This document shows, piece by piece, positions 1 to 8,416 of a stretch of 64,000 nucleotides of DNA. Position numbers and translations under genes: made by a program. The stretch spans positions 281,207 to 345,206 of the forward strand of contig NZ_JACOGD010000006.1 of assembly GCF_014284235.1 (NCBI RefSeq), written 5' to 3'. The notes beneath the pieces were generated by a model. It saw only the letters and a program-made list of their open reading frames with translations. It was not told the DNA's origin and ran no database searches. Source of the stretch: Cognatundibacterium curvum (lineage in GTDB: Bacteria; Pseudomonadota; Gammaproteobacteria; Burkholderiales; Burkholderiaceae_D). Positions within the stretch are counted from its first letter, which is position 1; every line of letters begins with the position of its first letter.

Positions 1-160
1 GCAAAAACGAACCCGTGCTGTGTAAAAACACAACATGAAATATGGGATGTGGCTTGACTGGGTCGCTGGCTAGATGGATACTTGATTTACCAGATCAGTA
101 TTCAAAGTAGTTGCAGCGACACAGCCGCCTCATTTCAATGGATGATGGCGGTTTTGTTTT

Positions 161-535
161 TTACATATCGGCCTCCGCAATTTCCAGCCCGGATACAAAT
201 TTTTCCAGGCCCATGTCCGTAGTACTCAATAATTTTCCGATATCTTTGATATTGACTACCATTAAAAGCATTTTTCCTCCGCTCAGAGGCGCCCTGAATA
301 TAGAGTTTGTCGGTTTATAACTGACGCTTGCTTCAGCCTGGTCAATTTCTGCTTTTTCTAAAACCAGTACTTCATAAATGGCGTGCCGAATGGATTTTTT
401 TGGGGCAGGTCGTGCACCGAGTTCGATGCGACTCAAATAACTCAAGTCAATGTCAGCACGTGAAGCGACATCTTGCAGGCGCATTTTTTTCTTCTTACGA
501 AGCGAGCGAAGGAGTTCTCCGAAACTGTTTTGCAT
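161..535 (-). CDS. XRE-family transcriptional regulator of the adjacent R-M system
   Basis: A 124-residue DNA-binding protein. The N-terminal half is a Cro/C1-type helix-turn-helix (about residues 5-60), recognisable by the pattern LLRSLRKKKK, LQDVASRADI and LSYLSRIELG. The C-terminal half matches no domain I recognise. I chose the ATG at 535; the reading frame extends to a TTG at 589, but the HTH family normally begins a few residues before its first helix, as it does from this ATG. The gene is divergent from the methyltransferase gene at 909, so it is probably the controller of that system, acting on the palindrome over the methyltransferase promoter. That role is inference; the HTH call is firm. 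Confidence 0.8.
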   Translation of the reverse strand: MQNSFGELLRSLRKKKKMRLQDVASRADIDLSYLSRIELGARPAPKKSIRHAIYEVLVLEKAEIDQAEASVSYKPTNSIFRAPLSGGKMLLMVVNIKDIGKLLSTTDMGLEKFVSGLEIAEADM

Positions 536-849
536 TTGACCCCCAAAGATAATTTTGGACAGTGTTTGCCAAAATTTGAAATGGGTCAAGAACGTGAAAA
601 TGTGGAAGAAAGTTGAAAAAGCACGATGACAGAAATTTGAAAGTGAGTGTTGATGCGGGTCTTGGAAGGGTGTTTTTTGTATTGTTATATAGATACGAAA
701 ATAATATGAATTGTTGAAATCGAAAAGAAATTTTAATCAGTTGTAAGTTAACAACGGATGGGTGATTTTTTGATTTTTTAGTGACAGTCGGAGTGCGGTG
801 TAAATTATGGGTAGGAGAGTGTCAATGTCGCTCGTGATGATTCACTTCC

Positions 850-880
850 CTGTATGGACATACAGCTATGCTGCTATAAT
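850..880 (+). promoter_or_regulatory. Methyltransferase promoter with overlapping operator palindrome
   Basis: A perfect 16-bp palindrome, CTGTATG-GA-CATACAG, lies at 850-865. A consensus -10 element, TATAAT, is at 875-880 with a weak -35 (GTATGG) at 852-857, spaced 17. The palindrome covers the -35, so a bound dimer would block transcription of the methyltransferase gene, which starts 28 bp downstream of the -10. The likely ligand is the divergently encoded XRE protein. Confidence 0.6.
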
Positions 881-908
881 CGCGAGCTAATAAGCAACGG
901 AGAAAGAT

Positions 909-2114
909 ATGCAAATTGAGCAAATAGAAGCGTTCGACTTGGACGTCTTAAATCCGTTCGGCTTTTATGAATTTTTTGCTGGCGGAGGGATGGCAAGGCT
1001 TGGCCTTGGGGCGGCGTGGCAATGTTTATTCGCGAATGATTTCGACGAAAAAAAAGTTGCATCGTATAGGCAAAATTTCTCTTCGGATAATGAAATGCAT
1101 CACGAAGACGTTGCCAAAATCGCTTTACATCAAATGCCGGATGTTCCAACTCTTGCCTGGGCTTCATTTCCTTGTCAAGACTTGAGTCTTGCAGGAAATG
1201 GGAAAGGTCTTGCAGGTGACCGATCTGGTGTGTTTTGGGCATTTTGGAAATTGATGCAGGGTCTCGGCCAGGAAGGACGCCGTCCGCCGATCATTGCACT
1301 AGAAAACGTTTCAGGACTAATTACGTCTCATGGCGGCAAAGATCTGACAAACCTGATTACGGCTCTTTCGACAGACGGTTATCGTATTGGTGCAATGTTG
1401 GTAGACGGCGCATTATTTGTCGCGCAATCTCGTCCGAGATTGTTTCTCATTGCTGTCGCTCGGGGCGTTTCGATACCCAAAGGATTGACCGCGAAAGTGC
1501 CGAATCCGTGCTGGCACCCCACTTCGTTGCAAAACGTTGTGGAAGCGCTCCCTTCGGAGATAAAGAAAAGCTGGTTATGGTGGCAGTTACCATTACCAAC
1601 GAATGAGGCACCTCACCTCTCTGAAATAATTGAGTCGGAACCTATTGGTGTGGAGTGGCACAGTGGCGCAGAAACAAAAAAATTGTTGAGTATGATGACG
1701 CCTGCCAACTTGAATAAAGTCGAAGAAGCAAAGAAATCGGGACAATTCCAGGTCGGAACCATTTATAAGCGTACACGTGATGGCATACAGCGTGCTGAAA
1801 TTCGTTTTGATGGAGTCAGCGGTTGTCTACGCACGCCATCGGGAGGTTCAAGCCGTCAAATCGTTATGATTGTAGATGGAAACACAGTTCGTTCGCGGCT
1901 TATTTCCCCACGAGAAACAGCGCGTTTGATGGGTTTGCCGGAAACTTACATTTTACCGAATCGATATAACGACGCATATCATCTGACCGGCGACGGTGTT
2001 GTTGTGCCGGCTGTCAGCTGGATTGAGCAACATATTTTGCGTCCAGTAGGATTGTCGGCGCAGAAATCGCTTAAGAAAAGAACTCGAGGTCAGTTGGCTC
2101 TCGAGACCGCTTAA
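909..2114 (+). CDS. DNA (cytosine-5) methyltransferase, type II R-M
   Basis: A 401-residue C5-cytosine methyltransferase that would protect host DNA from the cognate nuclease. The motifs come in the usual order: motif I FFAGGGMARLGLG near the N-terminus (SAM binding), motif IV SFPCQDLSLAG with the catalytic Pro-Cys-Gln, ENV (motif VI), QSRPRLFLIA (motif VIII), a target-recognition region around residues 230-300, and RLMGLPETY / GDGVVVPAV (motifs IX-X) at the end. GGAG at 899-902 sits 6 nt before the ATG. The following vsr and DUF4928 genes on the same strand make it the modification arm of a type II system; the association with Vsr suggests that the methylated cytosine can deaminate to a T:G mismatch. 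The recognition sequence cannot be read from the protein. Confidence 0.95.
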   Translation: MQIEQIEAFDLDVLNPFGFYEFFAGGGMARLGLGAAWQCLFANDFDEKKVASYRQNFSSDNEMHHEDVAKIALHQMPDVPTLAWASFPCQDLSLAGNGKGLAGDRSGVFWAFWKLMQGLGQEGRRPPIIALENVSGLITSHGGKDLTNLITALSTDGYRIGAMLVDGALFVAQSRPRLFLIAVARGVSIPKGLTAKVPNPCWHPTSLQNVVEALPSEIKKSWLWWQLPLPTNEAPHLSEIIESEPIGVEWHSGAETKKLLSMMTPANLNKVEEAKKSGQFQVGTIYKRTRDGIQRAEIRFDGVSGCLRTPSGGSSRQIVMIVDGNTVRSRLISPRETARLMGLPETYILPNRYNDAYHLTGDGVVVPAVSWIEQHILRPVGLSAQKSLKKRTRGQLALETA

Positions 2115-2138
2115 ACAAGATTAGGTTGGTTAAGCAAC

Positions 2139-2552
2139 GTGGATACTCTGACTCCAGAGCAAAGACGTAGGGCGATGGCTGCAGTTAAGAGTCGTGATAC
2201 CAAACCTGAACTCGTAGTGCGCCGACTTCTTCATGGCGCTGGATACAGATTTCGACTTCAGCGGAAAGACTTGCCAGGTAAGCCAGATATTGTTTTAACA
2301 CGTTTTAATGCCGTTATTTTTGTTCATGGCTGCTTTTGGCATCAACATTCCGGTTGTAAACGTGCTTTGCGGCCGACAACTCGGCGCGAGTATTGGGAGT
2401 CCAAGCTCGATCGCAACATCGAGAGAGATGCTAAGACAAAATTAGAACTGGAGCGACTTGGGTGGCGAGTACATATTGTTTGGGAGTGCGAAACTCAAAA
2501 TATTGATTTTCTTCGCCGACAACTTGTTCAATTCCTGCAGGTAGAAAAGTAA
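2139..2552 (+). CDS. vsr: Very short patch repair endonuclease Vsr
   Basis: A 137-residue Vsr endonuclease that nicks 5' of T:G mismatches arising by deamination of 5-methylcytosine. The start is a GTG giving MDTLTPEQRRRAMAAVKSRD, the near-invariant opening of the family; the product is full length. The metal-binding and catalytic region is visible as GKPDIVLTRFNAVIFVHGCFWH, split by the conserved Asp, followed by the zinc-site His/Cys residues and the C-terminal LGWRVHIVWECE. It lies 24 bp after the methyltransferase stop and probably shares its transcript, so it likely repairs mismatches at that enzyme's own sites. Confidence 0.95.
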   Translation: MDTLTPEQRRRAMAAVKSRDTKPELVVRRLLHGAGYRFRLQRKDLPGKPDIVLTRFNAVIFVHGCFWHQHSGCKRALRPTTRREYWESKLDRNIERDAKTKLELERLGWRVHIVWECETQNIDFLRRQLVQFLQVEK

Positions 2553-2728
2553 ATTTAGTTGGTCACGATAATATCTATGTCGGTTAGACCCGACTATGAA
2601 GAGAATGCGGGTGCTGCATTTCGGAGATACCGAACTTGTTGTAAGCAGTTCGGCATGTAAAAATTACTTCAACATAAATCCTAATCTTGTCTAACATTGC
2701 TTTTAGCCAGACTTTTAGAAAAAACTGA

Positions 2729-3661
2729 ATGAAATCTAATCTTGAGACATTTGCACGCGATAATAAATTTACTGGTAAAGGACCGCTGAGCGTTGCTCTT
2801 GTCATTACAGAACGAGTAAAAAATAAAACATTTCCACTGGATTCAAATGATTTTCTTGCGGAAAGTGGAACGCAAGTGGCTGGTCTTGGCTTAGCTTCAG
2901 TGCAGGCCATTTTAACGCGCAACGGCATTAGTCGAGTACTGGCTAAAGAGGGGGGGCGCACCAGCCGAGGTAGTGTGCCAAATATGATCAGCTATATTCA
3001 ATTTTTAAATCAAATGCATGCTGAAAATGTATTGGATCTTGAAATCGCTGAAAAATTTTGGATTGGTCGGGTTGAGGCATTCTTCGCGGGAAAACCGTTC
3101 ACTCTGCGACTTGATCCGCAATTAGGATTGAGAGCAGTTGTGCGCAATTTAATGGATCAGGCGTCCCTGCGCCAAAAAGCCGATACCGGTACGATGTTCC
3201 TGGGAACTGTTATGCAGCATTTGGTTGGCGCTAAGCTCGATATTGTTCTAAAAGGAGAAAGCAGCATCGAGCACCACAATGCGAATCAAAATGATCAAAA
3301 GGAAGGTAGAACCGGAGATTTTGATATTGGCGACGTTTCAATTCACGTCTCAACAGCTCCCAGTGAAGCTCTTATTCAGAAATGCGTTGAAAATCTCTCT
3401 ATCGGCCAAAAGCCTATGATTATCACCGGACGGAAGGGGGCGGTCGTTGCAGAAGGATTAGCTGAAAATGCGCACATTTTAGACCGTATTGATATTATCG
3501 AATTCGAACAATTCATTGCTACCAACATACATGAGCTGGGAAGATTCTCGCTTGAACAGCGAAGGGTCAAGGTCGAGGAAATAATTGAGCGTTACAATCA
3601 AATCATTAATGAGGTTGAGACGGACCCGAGCCTGATGATTGAGCTTGCACACGGGCGATAA
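2729..3661 (+). CDS. DUF4928-family protein, probable restriction endonuclease
   Basis: A 310-residue protein resembling the DUF4928 family, whose members are repeatedly encoded beside C5-methyltransferases. The N-terminal part (MKSNLETFARDNKFTGKGPL onward) and the C-terminal EERRV-like helix are typical of it. The central segment GDFDIGDVSIHVSTAPSE, followed about 30 residues later by KPMIITGRKG, could be a PD-(D/E)XK-type active-site arrangement; I infer this from pattern and have not aligned it. Its position third in a methyltransferase-vsr-X order supports the restriction role. It is 176 bp from vsr, so it may have its own promoter. Codon use is AT-rich, as in the rest of this part of the island. 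Confidence 0.65.
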   Translation: MKSNLETFARDNKFTGKGPLSVALVITERVKNKTFPLDSNDFLAESGTQVAGLGLASVQAILTRNGISRVLAKEGGRTSRGSVPNMISYIQFLNQMHAENVLDLEIAEKFWIGRVEAFFAGKPFTLRLDPQLGLRAVVRNLMDQASLRQKADTGTMFLGTVMQHLVGAKLDIVLKGESSIEHHNANQNDQKEGRTGDFDIGDVSIHVSTAPSEALIQKCVENLSIGQKPMIITGRKGAVVAEGLAENAHILDRIDIIEFEQFIATNIHELGRFSLEQRRVKVEEIIERYNQIINEVETDPSLMIELAHGR

Positions 3662-3733
3662 ACTTTTCATCAGAGCAAGCACTAAAAATTAGAAATAGTG
3701 TTTGTACTGCTGAAACCTCAATACCATAAATAT

Positions 3734-3763
3734 TTGTTAAAAATGAATGCTAAGATGTAAAAT
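3734..3763 (+). promoter_or_regulatory. Candidate promoter of the TIR-caspase operon
   Basis: TTGTTA at 3734-3739 and TAAAAT at 3758-3763 with an 18-bp spacer, in the AT-rich gap between the DUF4928 gene and the SLATT/TIR/caspase genes. The match to the sigma-70 consensus is moderate, and AT-rich DNA produces chance matches. Confidence 0.35.
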
Positions 3764-3793
3764 ACATTCAACTTAGCAACATTATTTCTTGAT

Positions 3794-3901
3794 ATGGCGA
3801 CCTCTCCAAACATTCCTCAGCCAACACCTCATCCAGGTACGCAACAGAGAGGACATGTTCCTCGTCCAACACAACATCCGCCTCGACCGCCTTCTAAATG
3901 A
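3794..3901 (+). CDS. Proline-rich 35-residue upstream ORF, in frame with the SLATT gene
   Basis: ATG at 3794 opens 35 codons of an unusual Pro/His/Gln/Arg-rich peptide (MATSPNIPQPTPHPG and similar, ending PRPPSK) that stops at TGA 3899-3901. The same frame then runs IWN straight into the ATG of the membrane protein at 3911. It is either a small leader-type ORF or, equally likely, the true N-terminal tail of the SLATT-like protein cut off by one nonsense mutation or base error. I see no strong ribosome-binding site before 3794. Biased proline content in only this frame argues against pure chance. Confidence 0.4.
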   Translation: MATSPNIPQPTPHPGTQQRGHVPRPTQHPPRPPSK

Positions 3902-3910
3902 ATTTGGAAT

Positions 3911-4414
3911 ATGGATACTCTTGCAGATCATTTATGGCAAAGACGTTGTGGTCTTAAGCTACGGGCGCTGACAAACCGTTTTTATTACCAAGAACGACAG
4001 AGGATATTTGAATCTCGTGAAGGCATGGTCAAAATCATTTCCATCCTCGGCGGCACGGTGGCGTTTACCAAACTGATGGATCCATTGAGTATTCAGATAT
4101 GTGCGTCCTTGATTACCGTTTCCAGTGTGATGTCCCTTGTTTTTGGTTTTGGAAATAAGGCAAGGGATAGTGCAAAACGCAGTGCTGAATGGGCACGCTT
4201 GGATCATGATATCGAACTCGGCGGCGAAACCAATTTTGTTGAGACAGATATTAATCAATGGGCTGCGCGTTGCAGTGAAATTGAATCGAGCGAGCCCGCA
4301 CAACATCCTGGATTGTTTGAACGCAGCTATTTGAGAGCTTGCGAGGCACTGGGAAGTACTCCGCATGAATCTAGGTTTTGGCGCAGGATTCGGCCGGTCA
4401 TTTTGCTTCATTGA
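3911..4414 (+). CDS. SLATT-like two-helix membrane protein of the TIR-caspase operon
   Basis: A 167-residue protein with a basic, amphipathic N-terminus (residues 7-37, RRCGLKLRALTNRFYYQERQ), two transmembrane helices (about 38-56 and 60-82) and a cytoplasmic C-terminal half of charged helices (NKARDSAKRSAEWARLDHDIEL). This layout is that of SLATT domains, two-helix putative pore-forming effectors or sensors found in nucleotide-signalling defence operons. It lies 41 bp upstream of the TIR gene on the same strand. The start is uncertain because the frame continues upstream across a single TGA. Family assignment is by architecture rather than by a diagnostic motif. Confidence 0.65.
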   Translation: MDTLADHLWQRRCGLKLRALTNRFYYQERQRIFESREGMVKIISILGGTVAFTKLMDPLSIQICASLITVSSVMSLVFGFGNKARDSAKRSAEWARLDHDIELGGETNFVETDINQWAARCSEIESSEPAQHPGLFERSYLRACEALGSTPHESRFWRRIRPVILLH

Positions 4415-4455
4415 AATTGGTGATATTTTTGATTTGACGTGTGATTGGATTTCAA

Positions 4456-4872
4456 ATGAGTAATACATACAATCTTTTTATTAGCCATTCTTGGGCATAT
4501 GGTGACGCATACGATCGACTAATTGAGTTATTGGATACACGTCCATATTTTTTTTACAAAAACTATTCTGTCCCCAAGAATGATCCACTTCATACACGTG
4601 GTACTGATAAAGACTTGCATGCGGCGATAAAGCGTCAAATTGCTCCATGTCATTGCGTTTTGATTTTTGCAGGCGTTTACTCAACTTATAGTAAATGGAT
4701 TAATAAAGAAATCGCCATATGTGCAACTGAATTCGGGACGAAAAAACCAATCATTGCGATTCAACCTTGGGGTGCAGAGCGGACTTCGAAGATCGTGAAA
4801 GAAAATGCTGATGCGATTGTCGGTTGGAACACCGAATCGATTGTCAAAGCTATCCGCGAAGTGTCAGCATGA
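4456..4872 (+). CDS. ThsB-type TIR domain protein (DUF1863), Thoeris signal generator
   Basis: A 138-residue stand-alone TIR-like domain. It opens MSNTYNLFISHSWAYGDAYD, the beta-A/first-loop signature of the DUF1863/ThsB family. The conserved WINKEI at 81-86 places Glu85 where TIR NADases have their catalytic glutamate, and beta-D/E-like strands follow (KKPIIAIQPWG). ThsB proteins sense phage and convert NAD+ into cyclic ADP-ribose isomers. Thirty-three bp downstream is a caspase-like protease, the partner known from type IV Thoeris, in which the TIR product N7-cADPR switches on the caspase. The frame reads back to a GTG at 4441, but the ATG at 4456 gives the canonical family start. Confidence 0.9.
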   Translation: MSNTYNLFISHSWAYGDAYDRLIELLDTRPYFFYKNYSVPKNDPLHTRGTDKDLHAAIKRQIAPCHCVLIFAGVYSTYSKWINKEIAICATEFGTKKPIIAIQPWGAERTSKIVKENADAIVGWNTESIVKAIREVSA

Positions 4873-4905
4873 AAAATCAATCGACCAAGTAGGGAATCAG
4901 AGAAT

Positions 4906-5859
4906 ATGAGGAAGGCGTTAGTTGTAGGAATTAATTACTACGATAATATTTCTGGTTTGTTTGGGTGCGTAAATGACGCATATGCGGTGAAGAATGGATT
5001 GGAGCGACATAGTGACGGGTCTATTAACTTCTCAGTCCGCCTCAAAGTGGCAACAGCTCAAAATGACAAAATTACTCGCACTGAACTTAAAAGCGCGGTT
5101 CGAGAGTTGTTTGCAGACGATAGTGAAATTGCGCTTTTTTACTTTGCGGGTCATGGATATATAGAGGACTTAGGCGGATATTTGTGCGCAAGCGACTGTG
5201 AGAGCGGTGATGATGGATTGTCATTGGCGGATGTCGTTAATATTGCAAATCAATCTAAGGCCCACAATAAAATTATTGTATTGGACAGTTGTCATTCAGG
5301 GGTAGCCGGCAATACTTCACCCTCAAGGCAATTGGCAGAAATGACAGAAGGACTAACCATTCTTACCGCCTCTACAGATCAGCAATATGCGAGTGAGGAG
5401 AATGGAGCCGGAGTTTTTACGACCTTATTTGTCGACGCACTTAACGGGGCAGCAGGCAACTTGGTTGGAGACGTGACGCCAGGTAGCGTATACGCGCATA
5501 TTGATCAATCTCTGGGGCCCTGGGATCAGCGTCCCGTCTTTAAAACAAATGTGAAAAGCTTTGTTTCGTTGAGAACTGTTCAGGCACCCATTAGCTTGCA
5601 AGAGCTGCAGAGAATAACAGATTTTTTTCCTGAGCCTGGTATTGAGTTTAAATTGGACCCTTCATACGAGCCAGAGAGTGAACACCCGAACACTGATAAA
5701 ACTTCAATATTCTCAATATTGCAAAAATACAATCGAACCAATCTCTTGGTACCGGTTGATGCACCGCATATGTATCATGCGGCAATGAACAATAAAGCTT
5801 GTAAATTAACTGTTCTTGGCGAACATTATCGCCGGCTGGTCGCGAGAAAATTAATATAG
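4906..5859 (+). CDS. Caspase-like protease (C14), effector of a type IV-like Thoeris system
   Basis: A 317-residue bacterial caspase homologue. The p20-like core is intact: [12 protein letters not shown], the catalytic His in FYFAGHG (His83) and the catalytic Cys in VLDSCHSG (Cys129). A second subunit-like segment ([27 protein letters not shown]) completes the fold by about residue 222. Residues 225-317 form an extra C-terminal domain, including [15 protein letters not shown] and [14 protein letters not shown], which I cannot name; in TIR-caspase systems a domain of this kind would bind the TIR-made signal. It is the last gene of the operon. Activated caspases of type IV Thoeris degrade host proteins and stop phage growth; applying that here is inference from architecture and order. 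Confidence 0.9.
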   Translation: MRKALVVGINYYDNISGLFGCVNDAYAVKNGLERHSDGSINFSVRLKVATAQNDKITRTELKSAVRELFADDSEIALFYFAGHGYIEDLGGYLCASDCESGDDGLSLADVVNIANQSKAHNKIIVLDSCHSGVAGNTSPSRQLAEMTEGLTILTASTDQQYASEENGAGVFTTLFVDALNGAAGNLVGDVTPGSVYAHIDQSLGPWDQRPVFKTNVKSFVSLRTVQAPISLQELQRITDFFPEPGIEFKLDPSYEPESEHPNTDKTSIFSILQKYNRTNLLVPVDAPHMYHAAMNNKACKLTVLGEHYRRLVARKLI

Positions 5860-5930
5860 TTTTCGTCGCGATGCCGGCGTGAAATGTTTGCGTTATATAG
5901 ATTGCAGCCTGCTTAATGTTAAACAGGCTT

Positions 5931-8246
5931 CTAGGGCAGATATGCTCCGGCACGAGTTAATTTGATTTCGTTCCCAGATTTTTGATAGACGCGAAACAAT
6001 GCAAGATTGCTTGTTGTTGGAAAAAAATCCTCCTCGCGGAATGTAACGTAAATTCCTATTTTCGCGGCATAACTTTCGATTGATTTTAATTCTACGATGA
6101 CCCAGTCGCCGACGCGTGCGCTTCGGAGTGCGGTGAATGGCATCGCAACTGAAAACATCGAGAGAGCTTGCTGTTCGAAAGTTAAAATTGCAGCTTGCAA
6201 TCTATTTTTCAATTCAGTCGCACGTCTGGCAATGGTCGCAATTTTTCCTTCAAGATCCAGAATCTGATTATGCAGGTTGCTAATATAAAGATCACTTTGT
6301 TTAAGTTGAGGTCGAATATCTTTTAAGGCATTCCATGCTTTGAATGCCTGCACAATCGCGATTACTCCCATAATTGCTGCGAGAACCCGCACCGGGGTAG
6401 ACGGAACCCAAGGTAATACACAAATCCACGAAATTCCAGTAATACCTATCGCTAATTTTTGAAAAATGCTTTGTTTTTTTTCTTTATCCATCAATAAAGA
6501 ATGGGCTTCATTTTGTTTTGCAAGTGAGTTTCTATAGTTTTTTTCTTCCACGCGATGTTGGTAAGCAGATGCTGAGGCAGAACATGGCGTCCAAGTCAGT
6601 ATTTGATCCATAGCTGTAAAAGCTCCACCATGTATTTTTGAGACATTTAAAATTTCCAAGGTGGTGGGGGCTTTCCAAATATGAGTCATTGACGAATTAG
6701 ACAAACGATATTTAAGCACCGGTTGGCCAGCAGAAATAACGTCGCCAACACGCGGATATGTAATAATTTCGAGCGTATTTCTTCCGTTTAACGTGAGTTT
6801 TCCAGCATCTAATACGTATGTGGAATTTGGGGTCGGTGATATTGAATTTAACTTAGATGCGTTAAGAAATTCGCATGCATGAACATGTATCTCTCGAAAT
6901 TGGCGTTGGATTGATCGTCTGCATGAAAATATTCTTCTTGAAACAATGGGGTTGGTGATCATGCTTCGATCGTTAGTCGAATCGATGCCAAAAATTTCTG
7001 CTATTGTATTTTCTGAAGCACAAATGTTTTTTGCAGGGGTGTCGATTTTGGATTGAATATCCTTTATGAAGGTACTGAGACCATCCTTGTGAGCTTCAAA
7101 CGCGGGATCGCACAAGATATTGTCTAGTACAAGTGGATGGCAATAAAACGCCTGTCTCAATGACTCCAAGGACCCCGGTAGTTTGTCTGCATATGCGCGC
7201 TGACGTGCAAGCTCCAAATGAGTTTGTGCGTACCACCCGGCTTGCTCAACAGCGTTCTCTGCATAAATTTGCGCTTGTTCTCGATCGACACCTGCTACGG
7301 CGCGAGCAGCAAGAATTAACGATGCCGCTGCCCTTAATGGTTGGTCAGTCTTTCCGTAAATTCGAGCCGCTCTGTCAGCAAATAAAGTTGCTTCTTGAGC
7401 GGCCTTAACTCGTCCTTTACTCAAAAGGACCCGGGCCAGCCATTCGTTGGCAACAGGATCAAGTGGCCGAAGTAAGGACGCTTCTCTTAAATGTTTCTCG
7501 GCGATGCCTCTCTCACCTATTTGCAGAGCAAGCTGCGCTTCACGAAGTTGTTCATCTGCGGCAAAAGCTCGCTGGTTCCTGGCTATTTCCAGAGCTGATT
7601 CTGCTGATGGTGATTTTAATAACAATGCTAATTCAGAGATCGGTTCTGCGTGCATTGTATTCAGTTTCATCAATTCGGCATCAGGGATTCCAGCAACTTC
7701 ATCTCCGATTTCCCAGTCCGCACTTGAATCCTGACCATTCTCTTGAAAACGGATTTCCCAAACGGTTCTAATTATTGCGCCAACGACGCTATCTATTAGT
7801 GATTGCCATTCTTCAACACAAGTTGGACGGTCATACATTGCTGCACGCTGGTTGCGCATCACTTCTTGTTTGAATTCTTCAAGACTGGAATTCGATTGCA
7901 AAATTTGATCGTTGGTCTGTGGAGAAGTAATAAAAAAAGGTAAAACACGTGTTTCGCAATCGTCCTCTATCGCCGTACGATATTCAATGTGTGTGCAGCT
8001 TAATTCTGTGCCGTGAATTTTTGGGCCATATGTATCGCCAACCAAAAGCACCATAAGTTCTGAACGCTTTACCCAACTCATACAAAGGGCAGACGGCGAT
8101 TCCGTGTCTGCACCATTGTCATTTAGTTCTACCGCGTGTATCGGCACATGTGGGAAGTCATTCAATTTTTGCGCGATCATTTTGCGGAAATCGCTGAACT
8201 CTGAAAAACGAGACGAGATAAATATTGCAATTTTCTGAACTGACAA
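5931..8246 (-). CDS. DUF4062-TPR-coiled-coil membrane protein, putative defence sensor
   Basis: A 771-residue multi-domain protein. Residues 1-100 are a DUF4062 domain (MSVQKIAIFISSRFSEF, ELMVLLVGDTYGP, CTHIEYRTA), a TIR/SLOG-like fold common in conflict systems. Residues about 200-390 are alpha-solenoid, TPR-like repeats rich in Ala and Leu. A beta-rich segment of about 100 residues follows. A coiled coil is then interrupted by two adjacent membrane helices (GITGISWICVLPW and VRVLAAIMGVIAIV), and the protein ends in a small beta domain. The start is a TTG preceded by a strong Shine-Dalgarno sequence, AGGAG, 7-8 nt away, so the unusual start codon is well supported. It is convergent with the caspase gene, 71 bp apart. 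I do not know a function for this architecture. Confidence 0.75.
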   Translation of the reverse strand: MSVQKIAIFISSRFSEFSDFRKMIAQKLNDFPHVPIHAVELNDNGADTESPSALCMSWVKRSELMVLLVGDTYGPKIHGTELSCTHIEYRTAIEDDCETRVLPFFITSPQTNDQILQSNSSLEEFKQEVMRNQRAAMYDRPTCVEEWQSLIDSVVGAIIRTVWEIRFQENGQDSSADWEIGDEVAGIPDAELMKLNTMHAEPISELALLLKSPSAESALEIARNQRAFAADEQLREAQLALQIGERGIAEKHLREASLLRPLDPVANEWLARVLLSKGRVKAAQEATLFADRAARIYGKTDQPLRAAASLILAARAVAGVDREQAQIYAENAVEQAGWYAQTHLELARQRAYADKLPGSLESLRQAFYCHPLVLDNILCDPAFEAHKDGLSTFIKDIQSKIDTPAKNICASENTIAEIFGIDSTNDRSMITNPIVSRRIFSCRRSIQRQFREIHVHACEFLNASKLNSISPTPNSTYVLDAGKLTLNGRNTLEIITYPRVGDVISAGQPVLKYRLSNSSMTHIWKAPTTLEILNVSKIHGGAFTAMDQILTWTPCSASASAYQHRVEEKNYRNSLAKQNEAHSLLMDKEKKQSIFQKLAIGITGISWICVLPWVPSTPVRVLAAIMGVIAIVQAFKAWNALKDIRPQLKQSDLYISNLHNQILDLEGKIATIARRATELKNRLQAAILTFEQQALSMFSVAMPFTALRSARVGDWVIVELKSIESYAAKIGIYVTFREEDFFPTTSNLALFRVYQKSGNEIKLTRAGAYLP

Positions 8247-8416
8247 GTAATTTCTCCTGATGCAAAAAATTACTATTTTGACATATTGGAAATGCTTGTA
8301 GCTTTGAAGGTTAATTGTTTGTAAACAACCATTCCAAAATTTTTAGTTATTTTGAGTCGCAAAGAGCCATGAAAATGTAATTGATGATTTTCCGATTATG
8401 CCTGGTTCAAACAAGG

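Noticed and set aside
3789-3971. 60-residue ORF ahead of the SLATT gene
   Set aside because: Starts at TTG out of frame with the proline-rich ORF and the SLATT gene; no support.
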